Below, piece by piece: positions 10,540 to 23,065 of a stretch of DNA of 64,000 nt. The notes beneath the pieces were generated by a model, which did not search any database, was not told where the DNA came from, and saw only the letters and a program-made list of their open reading frames with translations. The first letter of the stretch is position 1; each line of letters opens with the position of its first letter. Source of the DNA: Atopsyche davidsoni (lineage: Eukaryota; Arthropoda; Insecta; Trichoptera; Hydrobiosidae); the NCBI GenBank assembly GCA_022113835.1, contig JAILWY010000025.1:4898001-4962000 (forward strand), in the 5' to 3' direction. The position numbers were made by a program, and so were the translations under genes.

Positions 10540-10740
10540 ACGCCGCTGTGATGGCGTGTCACTAAAAAACAACCGCTCATCGGTGTCAGCAGATTAAAGG
10601 TTACTTAGGCGGCGCGCGTCCTGCTGGGGCGGAGGGCAGGGGCGGCAAACCCTCGGAGTGCCTCGAGATTTGCTCCTAAATAACGCTCAATACTCAGGGG
10701 ACGGTCTCGAAACTTGTTCTCGACGTCGAATAGCCTATCG
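10540..10740. promoter_or_regulatory. GC-rich island, candidate regulatory
   Basis: Starts with ATGGCGGTGTACGCCGC, contains GGCGGCGCGCGTCC and GGGGCGGAGGGCAGGGGCGG, and ends with a GGTCTCGAAACTTGTTC patch. GCAGGGGCGGC is also the core of the 22-bp minisatellite at 15658. No coding frame. Confidence 0.28.
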
Positions 10741-10924
10741 GCAAGGAGATTACGAACATTAGCAATACGCTTGTAACACCATAGCTAGTTGGACATTCAT
10801 ACTTGTTTAGATATGGCGAAAGCTTAAAGAGTCTGTTGTGGACTTGTTTATTACGGATATCGTGAATAAATTATTGTCTATTTTATATTTTTACTGGTTT
10901 TGTTCAAGAAATAAATGTGAATAA

Positions 10925-10998
10925 CCTTCGTCTTTTTCTAGTGTCTGCTGTACTTCCGATTTCCAGCGACTGGTGTAAATTCCACATCCACGTAAATT
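10925..10998 (-). pseudogene. RTE-like LINE tail, copy 3
   Basis: On the minus strand this translates RKFTWMWNLHQSLEIGSTAD, aligning with the W-hydrophobic-x-N-x-x-x-W..STA segment of the copy at 1150. It breaks off before the A-Q..F-x-E block. A short dead fragment. Confidence 0.5.
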
Positions 10999-10999
10999 T

Positions 11000-11570
11000 C
11001 CTCCTTCTAATGCCCCTTTATTGTTCGATTTTTCTTTGGGCAATCAGCTTGGAATACTATATTTATTGTTCCGAAAAATGTACCCAAAATAGGAGATATT
11101 ACGCTTATATAATGGCCAATTCACAATATTTATAGAGCGAGACTTGTCTACGACTGAGTGATTTATTTTGTAATATATTGAATTAGCCGATTGGTTAGGT
11201 TTTTACGAAAATATTAATAATGAAACTTGTTTTATTTACAATGCTCAATATTTAATAATAATAATAGTAATACTTGTAATCTCTTTCCTGATAAGCTGTT
11301 AATATTGGCCTAGCAAGTTATCCAAGACATGATGAAGCATGTGAAGGATGTGATTTCTTTGTATGTATATATATTTTTTCAATAACTGTGAATCTGTAAT
11401 TTAACCAGAAATTTAATCTTCATAAGCAATTATCAAACATACATAAATCATCATTTCAGGAATAACACCTCGGGCTAAAATTACTTCATTATCCTAGCCA
11501 TAAAACTAAATGATAATAATAAAAAAAGGGATTATTTATTTTTTTATCGCACCCGGATTGAAATCGTTAA
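11000..11570. other. AT-rich spacer
   Basis: AT-rich, no supported feature. The frame at 10917-11135 is the antisense shadow of the LINE tail plus filler. Confidence 0.5.
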
Positions 11571-11579
11571 GTATTGTCT

Positions 11580-11926
11580 AATACAAACGGCCGCGAGACA
11601 GTGACAGTGATATACCGAGCCTGTCAATGGCCTGCGATAGAGAAGGATGGATAGTTCAATTTAAACTCAGGCAGCTTCCTCAAATTGTATTAACTGCTTT
11701 GGAAGGGTATGCGCTTGCTCTTAATTCAAGGTTTGTTATAAATTATCGTAAATCAGTGGGCGCGGGAGCCGGGCCCTAATGGTGCCTGGACGGAGGCCTG
11801 AGATATATTAGAATCGGGCTTGGGAGAGTAGCTGGCTGCGACGAAATGCGCAGAGACGTACTTTGGGAGACTACGTTTAAGACGAGACCAAATCCGGCTA
11901 CATACGCAGCTACACAACATGCAAGG
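11580..11926. promoter_or_regulatory. GC-balanced island ending in a MITE terminus
   Basis: Holds CGGCCGCGAGACAGTGACAG, GGGCGCGGGAGCCGGGCCC and GACGGAGGCCTGAG. At 11898-11926 it is followed by CTACATACGCAGCTACACAA, a solo end of the CTACACACG MITE family. No coding evidence for the island. Confidence 0.28.
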
Positions 11927-12119
11927 TTTAATTACAAAATGTAAAAATGAAAACGTGGTGATATTGAGTGAATCAATCAGTATACACAGTATTTAAAAAA
12001 AAAATTTTTTAGTCGCCTTTCGCATATAAAATATATTCTTGAATAGATTTGAGTTGTCAAGATAACAACAACAAAAAAATCCATTCAAATCATCAGGTAG
12101 ACACTTGAAATACGGGATC

Positions 12120-12390
12120 GGTGTATCCCATTCAGAAAATATCCTTTTTTAAATGCTGCTTGAGCGGTTTCGGCGTCTTCAGTCATCTTCAGTCACGCTG
12201 GCGCCACTTTGCACCAACATTCTTCGACAAAAAAACCTCTCCGGAAATGACAAGTGTTTGTTTAGAATTTGGAAATAGGTTCCACCGAGGTGGTGGTGTT
12301 CACAGAGCTCGAGTGCCTTCAAGTACCCCGCTATTAGTAAAATGTTATTTTTTGTTTGTTTACACCTCGGCTTAAAGTTTGTCACGTTTA
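12120..12390. other. GC-balanced patch, unidentified
   Basis: Open frames exist on both strands (12121-12375 plus, 12179-12385 minus), but neither has domains or a convincing start context. It contains a small duplication, TCTTCAGTCATCTTCAGTCA. Function unknown. Confidence 0.25.
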
Positions 12391-12774
12391 TTTTGCAGCC
12401 TGAGTTTTTTTCATACGGTACCCAGAATTAATTATAACACAGTAATATACCAATAGACATACTATTAAACTGCGTGGTTATGATTATTGATCCGATTCAA
12501 GCCTTATTCAAGTAATGCCTTTATTTTGTGAAAATGGTCATCGTACCGAGGCCAAAGTGTTAATTTATTGCCTTAACAAGCATAATGGCAATTATTATAA
12601 TTTAATTTGGTTCTTGAAGATAATGTTAAGCCACCATACATGATGATTAAATTTATAAATACAATTTAAGTAAATTATATAACCTCAAATAAACGGTTGC
12701 AATATTACTGATAAATCGACTGGTTTCCCAAGCCTGCGTAAGTCAGATGGAAATATAAAAAAAAACTAAATTCA

Positions 12775-13030
12775 AATTTGAAACGAACAGGCGTCACGCA
12801 GCCATTAAAAATGGCGGAATTCCATATTCGAATCCGACCAACCAGCGGCAGGGGAGGGGTGGGGGTGGGGGAAGGTGGGGGTGGTGGGGGTGCAATCTAT
12901 ATGCAAATGATCCGGAATCGAACCCCGACTTGTCGCGCTTTTTATTCTCTCTATCGCACTTTATCTCGCGACTGAAAAAATTGGATGCGAGGAGGCGCCG
13001 CTCACGGTGGAAGCTCTGAAAGCTCGGCTT
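12775..13030. promoter_or_regulatory. GC-rich island with G-run tract and octamer
   Basis: Contains AAAAATGGCGGAATTCC, an uninterrupted set of G-runs at 12850-12892 able to form a G-quadruplex on the plus strand, and an octamer-like ATATGCAAATGATCC (12899). A 65-codon frame through the G-tract is glycine-rich by composition only. Regulatory role inferred. Confidence 0.35.
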
Positions 13031-13629
13031 GGGGTGAATAATTTTGATGCCAAAATATGAAAAAAATTATAAATGCTAAATATTTGATATTCAGTATTCG
13101 TCATATTGCATTATACATGTGTAAATCACAAACCGTTAAAAAAAAATTTATTGTTTTAAAAAAAAACTCGTATGACTTGTAATTTCGACATAGGAGAGGT
13201 AAACTCAATTAAATAATATTAGTATTTAATTTTTTTGCGGCTATCATGGTTAGTATTTATTTATAAAAGCTCCATAGTAAAGTAGCAAACTTGTGTTTAT
13301 ATAGAAACTCCAGTATTCCAACAAATTTTATCTTGGATGTTTAGAGGTTTTTTTTGTTTAAATAAGATAAATATGAAAACAAGAAGTACTATTTTGAATC
13401 TATAAATAATATAGCACAAAATCATTGTATTTAATCTATGTGTATTAAAATGTCTACGTTTTTTTTTTGTAGCTGTATACCCAGAGTATACTTTGAGTCT
13501 CAACTCAATATTTTTAGTATAAAGAAACATTAGACAGTGAGGGTGTTTTATATGAAAATTTACACATACTTGCGACATATAAAATGTATATATAGTATAT
13601 ATAAAATTGAGAGTATTGCAGTTGGTGGT

Positions 13630-13960
13630 TGAAGCTCGCGGTGTGATTTCGCCTTCCCATATGAATATTGTCGCAGTATACAGTCGAATCCAAATCTCGG
13701 GGCGGAGAATTTACATATAAAAAGTTCCAACTCAGCCCGACTCTCGGCGAACTCAATTCTGGGAAAATCATTCCAACAATTTCAGAAGTGCTTTCGGAAA
13801 ATTGTGCAATTATTTCCATCAAAGTGCCAGGGGGTGGCGCGGGAGGGAGCGAGAGGGCGCATTTGAATACGAATCGGAACATAAAATGGCGATCGGTATC
13901 TTCCTCCAACAAAGGAACGTGTTCGACGGTTGGAAATTTTCAGAATCTCGAGTTTCGAGC
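13630..13960. promoter_or_regulatory. GC-balanced island, candidate regulatory
   Basis: Includes ATAAAATGGCGATCGG, GGGGTGGCGCGGGAGGGAGC and GAGAGGGCGC. All three plus frames and two minus frames stay open for 75-130 codons, which reflects low stop density rather than a gene; none shows a domain. If it is coding, it would be a lone exon with no recognised family. Confidence 0.28.
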
Positions 13961-14089
13961 TTAAAATGCATGCATTTGATTTTAATGGGATTCCTTGCGT
14001 TGTTTTTTTTATTGCCATGGCGTTTGATATCGCGTTTTCTTATTGTTCGCGAAATCGAGTTTCCGATCGAGTTTTTGTTGAATTCCTAA

Positions 14090-15590
14090 TGAGTACATTG
14101 ATACATCGAATGTGTCTATCTGACGTCCTTATAAATCAATGAATAAAATAAAAGAATATACAAAAAAAATAATAAACCGAATTAGAAACCTTAAATGATC
14201 AATCTTAAATATTTTGTAGCAGATGCATTGATGCAGGCTGTACAAAAACGACATGTCTTTGGATCAGCAGATCATCCACGATATTTGAAAACATATATAA
14301 ATTACTGTTGAAGTATTTGATAAAAAAAACCTATGTATAACTAACTTCATTAGTTTTCATTGGCTATGTGTAAAACTATGCAAGTGGATGAAATCTTTAA
14401 TAGATGTCTTAAGTCGTTTTGTTTTAATTGAAACATATTTATGTTATATACGCAAGATTAAAATAATATTATAAACATAAAGGTTTCCTGTATTTTTTTA
14501 TCTTTATTTTTAGAAAAATTACATACTATAATAATAATATAAATATTTTTTGTCTTTTAGTAATCAATGGTTGATCTTTTCGTCGATGTATAATTATTCA
14601 ACTGCATTTAATAGTCCATTAAACACTATTAAAGTTTTTTGCGTTTGATTTTTTTTGTTTTGTATATTGTTTACATATTTATCTCCGTTTTTTTTTTAAT
14701 GAAAATTATTTGCAAATCAGGATGCAATAAAATCATTAAAAGATAACACACCTTTGCAAATTGATTTTCTAATACGATATAGATTGTCTTGATTATTTCA
14801 TTCAAATTTGATACCATCTATCGATACAACTCGAGGATACGTATTTATTGAAGCTCAGGGGGATGAAGGCTTCGGGGAGTGTGAAGCTTTACAGTGAAAA
14901 GTGGATTAGATTCCTTTCAGTATTTTTTGTGTGCATGCAAAGTAGGGAATTGCCAGAGACTGGGCCAATTTAAGTATACGCCCCGGGGACGGTTCATTTC
15001 CACTGTGGGTCTATTTCTTTTTTGGGTATAAATGTTCGTATGAAAAGAAAACACGAGATACGCATCTCAGTTTTTGCAGCCTTTTTCGGAATTGAATGCG
15101 AAAAGATATGGTTTAAATTTAAATAGGTTAATAAAATACGGTTTTAGAATAGTAGGCAAATATATCTAGATGAATCCCGGATAAAAACACCCCGAAAATA
15201 TGTACTTGCAAAACAAGTTAAACCACTTATTGAGTCTATAAGTTAATATATTTATATGAAATTAATATTTTTTGCTACTAACACAAAGTAAAAGAATCTA
15301 AATAGTGAGAAATGCCATTAATAAATTAATAATTATAATAAGAAATATTAGGTTGTAATAAGCTGTTATGAAACAATGTGATGAAATTTTTCTAATTGTA
15401 ACTTCTTTATAAATAATTATGTGATAAAAAAAGATATATGGTTGAACTAAAAAAGAGTTTCTATCACACCGAGAACTTCCTAGAGATAGTCCGTACGTAC
15501 CGGGTGAGTTAATTAAGATTCCACTCGCTTATATTATTCCAATACGCTGAACAAACAACATGGCGTAAACAGCAGGGGTAATAAATTTCT
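14090..15590. other. AT-rich spacer
   Basis: Long AT-rich stretch. The patch at 14840-15010 (AGGGGGATGAAGGCTTCGGG, CGCCCCGGGGACGG) is unidentified. No gene supported. Confidence 0.45.
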
Positions 15591-15657
15591 GCGGTACTTA
15601 GAATTAATGCGGTGCGCCTGCCAATCTAGCTGGCGCATTGCGGTGCAGGAGCCGCGG

Positions 15658-15765
15658 GCAGGGGCGGCCAAGGCGAGGAGCAGGGGCGGCCAAGGCGAGT
15701 GGCAGGGGCGGCCAAGGCGAGTGGCAGGGGCGGCCAAGGCGAGGGGCAGGGGCGGCAAAGCGGCT
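15658..15765 (+). repeat. 22-bp GC-rich minisatellite
   Basis: Units of GCAGGGGCGGCCAAGGCGAG plus two bases start at 15658, 15680, 15702, 15724 and 15746, spaced exactly 22 bp with only a few changes. Because 22 is not a multiple of three, the unit reads in all frames. The open frames crossing it (15607-15849 and others) are therefore Arg/Gly/Ala repeats and not good evidence of a protein. Confidence 0.85.
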
Positions 15766-15849
15766 GTCCCGCCGGGCCATCGCCCAGCCGATGCGCCGGG
15801 AAAACTGTCTGTGGACGATGTGTCAGCGGTCGTCAAGGAACCCTCTTAA

Positions 15850-18370
15850 ATCTAACATTAATTCAGAGGTTTGCGATCCCTATTTACAAAAAAAAAAAAT
15901 CAAGGATACATTGTATACTAAATACATAAACAATAGCATACATCATGATGATACTATCACCATTTTTTTTCTTTAAAAAAATATTGTACATAGGTACAAA
16001 ATTTTAAGGCACTTTGTGTTTTAGAGACAAAAAAGTTATCAATGTTCATCATATGTCATAAAAACTATTAAATACTTGTTTATGAAATAAATATATAATA
16101 GGCTTAGTGTAATGAAGCGGAGAACAAACAGATACAATGTTGTAAAATAATTAAAAGGTACCGATTTCCAAATCTTGATTTTACGTCTGAAAATGTTTAG
16201 AACCTTTAATTGTGTAACGATCCTTATTCTTATAGATAGTTTAGTATGAAATAATGTAGAGTGTTTTGTGAATTGACACGTATTGACTCGATGTTGTGTC
16301 TGAACAGCAAAGCGGGCCTCGCAACCCCTGCAGGCTGTGCGGCGAGGGCGATCCTCCCTCAGAAGGCTGTGTCGCGCCAATAGAGCCTAATAAATGCACG
16401 CCGCCCGACCAACCGTGAATGAGATTAGCTTAGTGTGCCCCTACCTACAAGGGAGGGGCAAAAATAGTAACTAACACCCCGGAGCACGACGCTTGTTGAT
16501 TATAATTAAATATATCGAACCTAGTAATTCTTATTAAACTCACTAAGTGACCTCGGAGCTAAATATTATTAAATTTAATCCTCAAACATAGCAAAGGATT
16601 TAATGTTTATCCTAAAGGCATTGCAATTTTATGTTTAAATTGTATTTTTAATTATTTTTTCGCTGTCCCAAAAAAACCATATATTCAATAATGGGTTGGG
16701 ATTTATAGTATACAAATTCTTATTTTTATAAGTTTTTTTCAATTGTTTTGTGAATGATGTAAAAAAATTAATTACTAAATTGTTTATTCGTTGTTTTTAT
16801 ATAGAAATGTTATGTCATATGTTGTTGCTTAAATAATAAAAAATATTTTGTTGATCTTTATACTACTGATTTTATTTGAATGTACTTATATAAAAATTCT
16901 GTGTTGGATTATTTTATGAGTAATTTAAATTTTGATTTTTGAAATTTTATTTTATTGTGTATTCTGATAATGATAATGTTTATAAAACATTTTCATTTTT
17001 ACTCCAAGGTTTTATTTGGTTTGTAGCCCTATCATAGGCTATTATATTTCAGGCTCCCAAGTATTTAAGGTAAGTACGTTACTATATGAAATGATTTATA
17101 GAATAGTGTAGGTATAAGTGAATAAGGCTCATTTCAAATGGGTGTAACAAGACATCAAACCTTCAATATTTGATTATAAATGTGTTATTCTACCCACAAT
17201 GGTCTATTAAGCCTTTAATGTCCTAATATTAAACCTTCTTTGTAATATTACGTCAATTTACCAAAACTATAAATGTTAACAATGAAAAATATATGTAATA
17301 GTCCTAAAAGTATTATATATGGACTGTTCCAAATTGAGATTTCTTTTATTGGAGTGAAGCTATAAAAAATATTATTAAAAAATTATATTTTATATATTTA
17401 AGAGAACGAAATTGAAAATATTAAATTTCAATGTATTGAAAATCAAAATGCAATAAATTTATTTCGCTTCTATTACTTATATAGGTTTTACTCACAATTT
17501 CTACTACTTCCTCAAAAGTACTTTACCATAGTTTTGAAAAAAAATTGCCACTTCTACCACATTTATACAATTTTATATAATAGTATGCATGGATTTTTAA
17601 TAAGACATAAATCAATAAAATAACAGATCCTTTCATCGATTTTAACTCATTAGAAATTTGATGTTTTGGTGAATATTAAAAAAATATTTTTTCAGCTTAA
17701 TTTTATTCTAAAGCCCCACGGCAAAAACTTCAGCTCTTCACTTTACCACGTAACAATTTATATTTTTGTAAAATATTATTAATTCTGCTGCGCATATGTT
17801 CACTGGAGAGTCCGCGTCCTGAAGAGGTTAAGGAGCATTTGTGGATGTTGTTATATTTACAATATTTTAGTTAGTAACAACGACGCTATAAATGCAACGT
17901 TCTCGGGTAATTTAGATATGTAATGGTTTGCTTTATGGTGATTTGACGACTCCATTTTGTAAAATGGCGTGTAATAAAGAGGAGAGTTGTTTTTATGAAG
18001 CTTAATCTGCCATTGATAAGATTTCTGTCTATTACATTGAACGGTAATACTTAGCTTAGGATAATCGTATTAAAACACAACAATTTATTTTATTTCTACG
18101 ATAGATTGATACATCAAACTATTTTTTAGGTGTGTACAATTTAAAAAAAAAATTATTATGCTTAAAAAGTATGTTTCTCTAATGAATAGCTGAAAACATA
18201 ACTTTGATAACATATAAAAAGATAGCGTACAATTTCTATATTTTATGAGATGCATAACTTCTAAAATTTTTTAGAAACCTCCAACTCTTCTCGATTTCTG
18301 CAATTCTTATGGATGAGGTGGTTGAGGTTTAGTCAACTGCTATCATATTTGATAGCTGGTCGTTTTATCG
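15850..18370. other. AT-rich spacer with one GC patch
   Basis: Mostly AT-rich. The patch at 16290-16500 (GCGGGCCTCGCAACCCC, GTGCGGCGAGGGCGATCC) is unidentified. GTAAAATGGCGTGT occurs near 17959. No gene or RNA supported. Confidence 0.4.
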
Positions 18371-18378
18371 CATCAGGA

Positions 18379-18424
18379 CGAGGTTTTGCTTTTCATCCTA
18401 TAGAGGATGAAAAGCAAAACCCCG
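18379..18424. repeat. Perfect 18-bp hairpin
   Basis: GGTTTTGCTTTTCATCCT (18382-18399) and its exact reverse complement (18404-18421) are separated by the 4-nt loop ATAG. Pairing resumes for three more base pairs outside one mismatch. A small palindrome, CTATCATATTTGATAG, lies 25 bp upstream. A perfect arm in such AT-rich DNA implies recent origin or selection. No element ends are recognised. Confidence 0.85.
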
Positions 18425-18429
18425 TAGGT

Positions 18430-21400
18430 TAGCCTAATAGAGTAAACTTTTATTATTTATCGTTTATCTTCGATGCGACGAGCAAAATGGCAAAATTATA
18501 AGAAAGATCCAGTGAGCAATATTCCGATACGCTTTGGTAGACTGATCTTAATTTTTTTTCTTTGTTTTTAAAAACTTCTAAATAATCAATATTTCATAAA
18601 GTAAATAATGTTTAAGTAATACCAAATCGTTTATAATATTTCAAATATTGCAACTATCGACCTGAAATAACCTCAACCTAAATTTATGTACAACTCATAA
18701 ATGTTTATATCTTTTTATGTATATTTTATGATTGAAAAAATATTTTCTATTGTTTTTCCATGAGGTGACAAAGAACGCAAGCATTTTATGGGCAGGGAAT
18801 AAAGCTCTGATATGGAAATACTTAAGTTTCGATGCGATTTTTATGAATTCCTTCAGAGGTATTTCGTAGGTAAATTATCATAAAATAACTGTTCTGTAAG
18901 GCTTGGCTCCTGTCAAGGGATTGAATATTTCCGTATTTATTATAATAAAGAGTTATGCTTGCTGGAATAAAGACTACCTTATTGTAATGATGTTTTTATC
19001 TTTCAGGGCATTTTACCGTTGCTTTATAGTGAAACAATATAAAACCACCCTTATATCAGAAAGTCTGATGTTATCGATATTTTTACGACATAAAAAAACT
19101 TATTTAATTTATTTAATAAAATGTTGAGTATTTAAAAACTAAAATTGTATTTGTAAACGTTGTTTGTGTGTGTATACTTTCAGTCAAGTTTGAATTAAAA
19201 TTTATAAATTACGACTTTATGCCTCCTAATCTCTTCGACTGCTTTGTTCGTGAACTCAAAGGTGATTAGTATATCAAATATTATATGTGTACGTTTTTGT
19301 TTTCAATTGTGAATATTTAAAGATTAATCCTTTTTGCAAATGTTGAAATCTTATTATAAAATAATAAAACTGTATGAGTCTTATCATTATATTTATTTTA
19401 TTCCGAAGTTTTTTTATACAAACTGAAAAATGAATCTATATCACGAAATCAAAATGTTGATGGAATTATATTTTCTGAAATAAAATATCCATTCCCGTGT
19501 ACCAACGAATCTTCTATAAAACCCACAGAAACACTGTTTAGTATAAAACTGCAATTTATATTCAATATTGGCAGCAAGTTGTTTCGATGAAGATCTGCCT
19601 TACCTTTTTCAGGGGATTTGGATAAATTTTACTATCAGAAATAACTATAGTATTGAAAAATATATACTCGTATCAATAAACGATCAGTTGAATTAACGCA
19701 AAACCTCAACTAAAGTTACATAATTTATTAAATAGTTAACATTAATTGGGTTTAGTTAGTATAATTCGCTACTATTAAGAGTAGACCTTATTTTATATGT
19801 CTGGAATTAATTTATTAAAATAGAAAATAAACGAAGAAACTCTTTATTAAAAGTCAATAGTTTATTTATTAAGCCAATAAACAAACAAAATATCAGTAAT
19901 ATTGATTATGTTGTAATTTTTTTCAATTTCAAACAGTTTTGAATTTAAGTAAAAAACATTGTAATTACAATTATATGATATCAATTGGTTTTTCAAGTCG
20001 TTTTCCATATATTTTTATTTCAGATATTTTCAAATTTTTCATTTAAGTCTAAAATAAACCACAAAATCAACACAATCATAATTTTACTGATGAAAATTCT
20101 ATAATACTTAATGATGAATATCCTTTTGTGACAGCTAATTTTTGCAGTTGACTCATAAAATAATCAATATATCAGATCATAAAAAAAATATAAGATACAT
20201 TCATGCTTGATTATTAAGTAGACTAAATGTAAGTTAGTAAAATAGTTATAGAGAAATATAAAATAAAACACAGATCACAACAATAACGTACAAAATTTTC
20301 ATAGCTTTTGTTTGTTGAAATTTTGTTTATGGCGTGGTATTACAAAATCATAAATCCAATCACATAAACACAAAAGTTTGTATATTTATTGGTTCATAAA
20401 GCCTGAGATGGAATTACTGAAATTGAAATTGTGAATTCGTAGTGAAATATATCAAAATAAGTAATATTCGAATAAAGGATTTATCACCTGGGCAAAGCGA
20501 AAATTTCTGATTGAAATTTACACCTCAAACGTATTTCCGTGTAATAACCGAAAACAATGCATAACATTTGCGTCAAGAATCCGAAGCCCGACGTGTTTTT
20601 CACATTTCACAAAGAAAAACGACATCCAAACAGAATTTACAGTATTTCATGAAGTAGATTTCCTGAACACTGTACTAGTTGCAGCTACTTACAAACTGTG
20701 TTACGCACAATTATAGTTAAGCTTTAGCTTTAATCAGCTCTCAGAGACGTTGAAGAATTTCCGCAGTAGTCCATCATAACATAATTTAGATTATAACTAA
20801 ATATCATAGAATAAAATAAAATAACCGACATTTTGAATCATATAAATAAAATAGGCTTTCAAATAATTTTTAAGGTTATGCAATTTTGTAAAAATATCAG
20901 CAAAAAAAAGATTTATAATCCTTTTGTCCATAGCTTTACCGTGAAATATTGCCTTGATATTCTAATTACCTTGCTGTGTGATCTATATTTAATATACTTG
21001 TACATTGCTTTGCAAATATTTTTAGATTAAATGTCCAAAATAGAAATATTTACCCGAACCAGGGATTGGCGATCCTCGGTCGGGGGATGAAAGCTACATG
21101 AAGGCACGGGGGAAATTACAACCTGAAATATGAATCACGATAAACAAGGTGGGTGTAAACTCGTCAATGGCGACAATAAAGTAAAAAGACCAACATATTG
21201 CGAATGAGATCCGATCGCTTAAAAGAGAGCACCACCCTGTACACGGACAGCACCCCTTTACACCCTTCTTTATTTCTAAATATTCATACAATTCAAATAC
21301 TTTGAGTTATTTTGATTTTTTTAAGTTAAATAAATCTTAGGAAAATTCCTATTTTTAATTTAAAAAAAAAACTAAAAAAAAATTCATCCATTTTGACCCG

Positions 21401-21915
21401 AAGTTAAAAAATGTGATTGTGGAAATAATAACACCCAAGAAATAACAACACTTAGTATAACTGATTATTAATGCATATGGATTGAGAAAAAAAACTGTAA
21501 TAAATTTACGTGGAAGGACCAAATAATTCCTTAAAAAGTTTTTTAACGTCATGAATGAAGTGAAAAGTGAAATAACTCTCGAAGATTTTATCTAAATATT
21601 TTATTCACAATAAATTTGTATGAATGAAATTTGAGGATTTATGAATGTAATGGCTACACTTTTGGTTTATGTTATAGTGTCTTTAAAAATATTAAAGAAT
21701 CTTTATTAGGCTGAAACCTGTTTTTATGTATGTGTTAATATGTACGCGAAAAATTCTTGCAAGCCATCAAATATTAGTAAAAATTAAAACGAAAAAATTG
21801 TGACTGTGGACACAGTACTCACTAATTTCAGAGCCCCAAGGTCATTGAAGAAACCACCTGAAAACCGAATGGTATCTGGTCAAGATAAAAAAGCTCAACC
21901 CTAATAAAAACATCC
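18430..21915. other. AT-rich desert
   Basis: About 3.5 kb of AT-rich sequence without supported features. The frames at 18903-19127, 20833-21030 and 21355-21552 are rich in F, I, K, L and Y and are compositional. A GC-balanced patch at 21060-21260 (CCTCGGTCGGGGGATG, GTACACGGACAGCACCCC) is unidentified. Confidence 0.45.
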
Positions 21916-21919
21916 AAAA

Positions 21920-22167
21920 TAAGGAGACGCTGTTGGTTAATTGCAAATCGATTGCAAGTTTTGTCGGATTTATTTTGGGAGGAAATAATTGCCCTATCAC
22001 TGCAGGGTAGAAGATTGTATCGCAGTCCGAAGACAGTTTGAATTATAGAGAACCTTACTATTCGGTTGTCAGTTGTGTCGTAGTGTGTATAGAAGGCTTA
22101 CATAAACACCGCAAAAGAGGACGACATTCGCTAATTACAGTTGTGTCGCAGCGTGCGTGGGCAGCTG
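21920..22167. mobile_element. MITE, CTACACACG family, composite with two same-way ends
   Basis: Begins with GACGCTGTTGGTTAATTGCAA, the inner block of the family. It then shows two termini in the same orientation: TTCGGTTGTCAGTTGTGTCG + TAGTGTGTATAGAAGGC (22061-22098) and TTACAGTTGTGTCGCAGCGT + GCGTGGGCAGC (22135-22165). The two ends are 75 bp apart. This looks like a copy with a duplicated end, or two overlapping insertions. Non-coding. Confidence 0.5.
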
Positions 22168-22199
22168 AAATCACAAAATCAAATGAATAAATCCACGCC

Positions 22200-22470
22200 A
22201 GCCAACTTTAGGCGAATTGACATTCTCCGACAAAGGGGGCGACGCGCCCCGGAATCAAACGTGACACCAGCGCTGCCAACACAAAAAGCCCAAAAATAAA
22301 ATATGAATCCGGAAATTAAAAGCGCCGATAAGCCTTGGCGGCTGTCGCGCGGCGCGATTAGGCATTCGCGATGGCTTAACAAGTCCCCGCGGACATTTTG
22401 TATTTTTTTATTTCCGCTCCGCCAGCTTGGATAACCTGGAGGGCCGTATCACTAGAGCGCGATAGGCGTA
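22200..22470. promoter_or_regulatory. GC-rich island, candidate regulatory
   Basis: Contains GGGGGCGACGCGCCCCGG, CTGTCGCGCGGCGCG and CTCCGCCAGCTTGG. GGATAACCTGGAGG...TGTGGACATTTTTG is followed about 200 bp later (22620-22680) by a weaker echo, GGATAACACTG...CGTGGACATGTTTG. No coding evidence. Confidence 0.28.
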
Positions 22471-22799
22471 ATGTGGACATTTTTGCACTTTGAATAATTT
22501 TTGAACGATGGTTTTTAATTACGAGGCGATTAAAACGCTGCGGCAGTGTGTGTGTGTTATTGTTTTAGTAGTCCCTTGTCAGACGACGTTATCTAATATA
22601 TTTTTATTTTCTCCCAGGCAGGTTGGATAACACTGAAACGTGGACATGTTTGAGCTTTGAATTGTAAATATTCTTCGTGGTTTTCTGTGTATATTCCGGT
22701 TTAAGTCAAATTTTAAAAAAATAATTTTTGGTATTAAACGGAAAGACTTAAATGATTATGTGTGTTTTTAAATTATAATAAAAATCAATTTCCTGGTAC

Positions 22800-23065
22800 G
22801 AAAATGTGAGACGCGTATGATGAGATGTCTCGGTAAACTGCACCGATTACGGCCACGCGCCCGCCGATCTGATACGCTCGCTAATCTTTTGATTAAAGTG
22901 TACCTCGTACGTCCGCCGCCGATGTGTCACTGTATTCACGACTTCAGGATATTAATGCCCTCGCTGAGCAGACGCGCCCTGCATGGCAAGCACCCCCGCC
23001 AGAGGCTCCGGCGGAAGTTGTTTGTTTTCAGAATGGAATCGAGTGTCTGCGGAACGAACCCTGCA
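22800..23065. promoter_or_regulatory. GC-rich island, possibly an orphan exon
   Basis: Contains GGCCACGCGCCCGCCGATC, a homeodomain/TCF-like CTAATCTTTTGATTAAAG, and CCCCCGCCAGAGGCTCCGGCGG. Two plus frames are open: 22817-23101, and 22924-23190 whose first part reads MSLYSRLQDINALAEQTRPA. Neither has a recognised domain or clear splice sites, so a regulatory island is at least as likely as an exon. Confidence 0.28.

Noticed and set aside
12905..12925. Minus-strand GGTTCGATTCC as a tRNA B box
   Set aside because: Perfect B-box core, but no A box, T-stem pairing or acceptor stem nearby.
15607..15976. Arg/Gly/Ala-rich frames as a coding exon
   Set aside because: All overlapping frames are open because of the 22-bp GC minisatellite; no family or splice support.
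22430..22690. Diverged duplication around GGATAAC and GTGGACAT words
   Set aside because: Only short words match, with unequal spacing; not convincing as a repeat.
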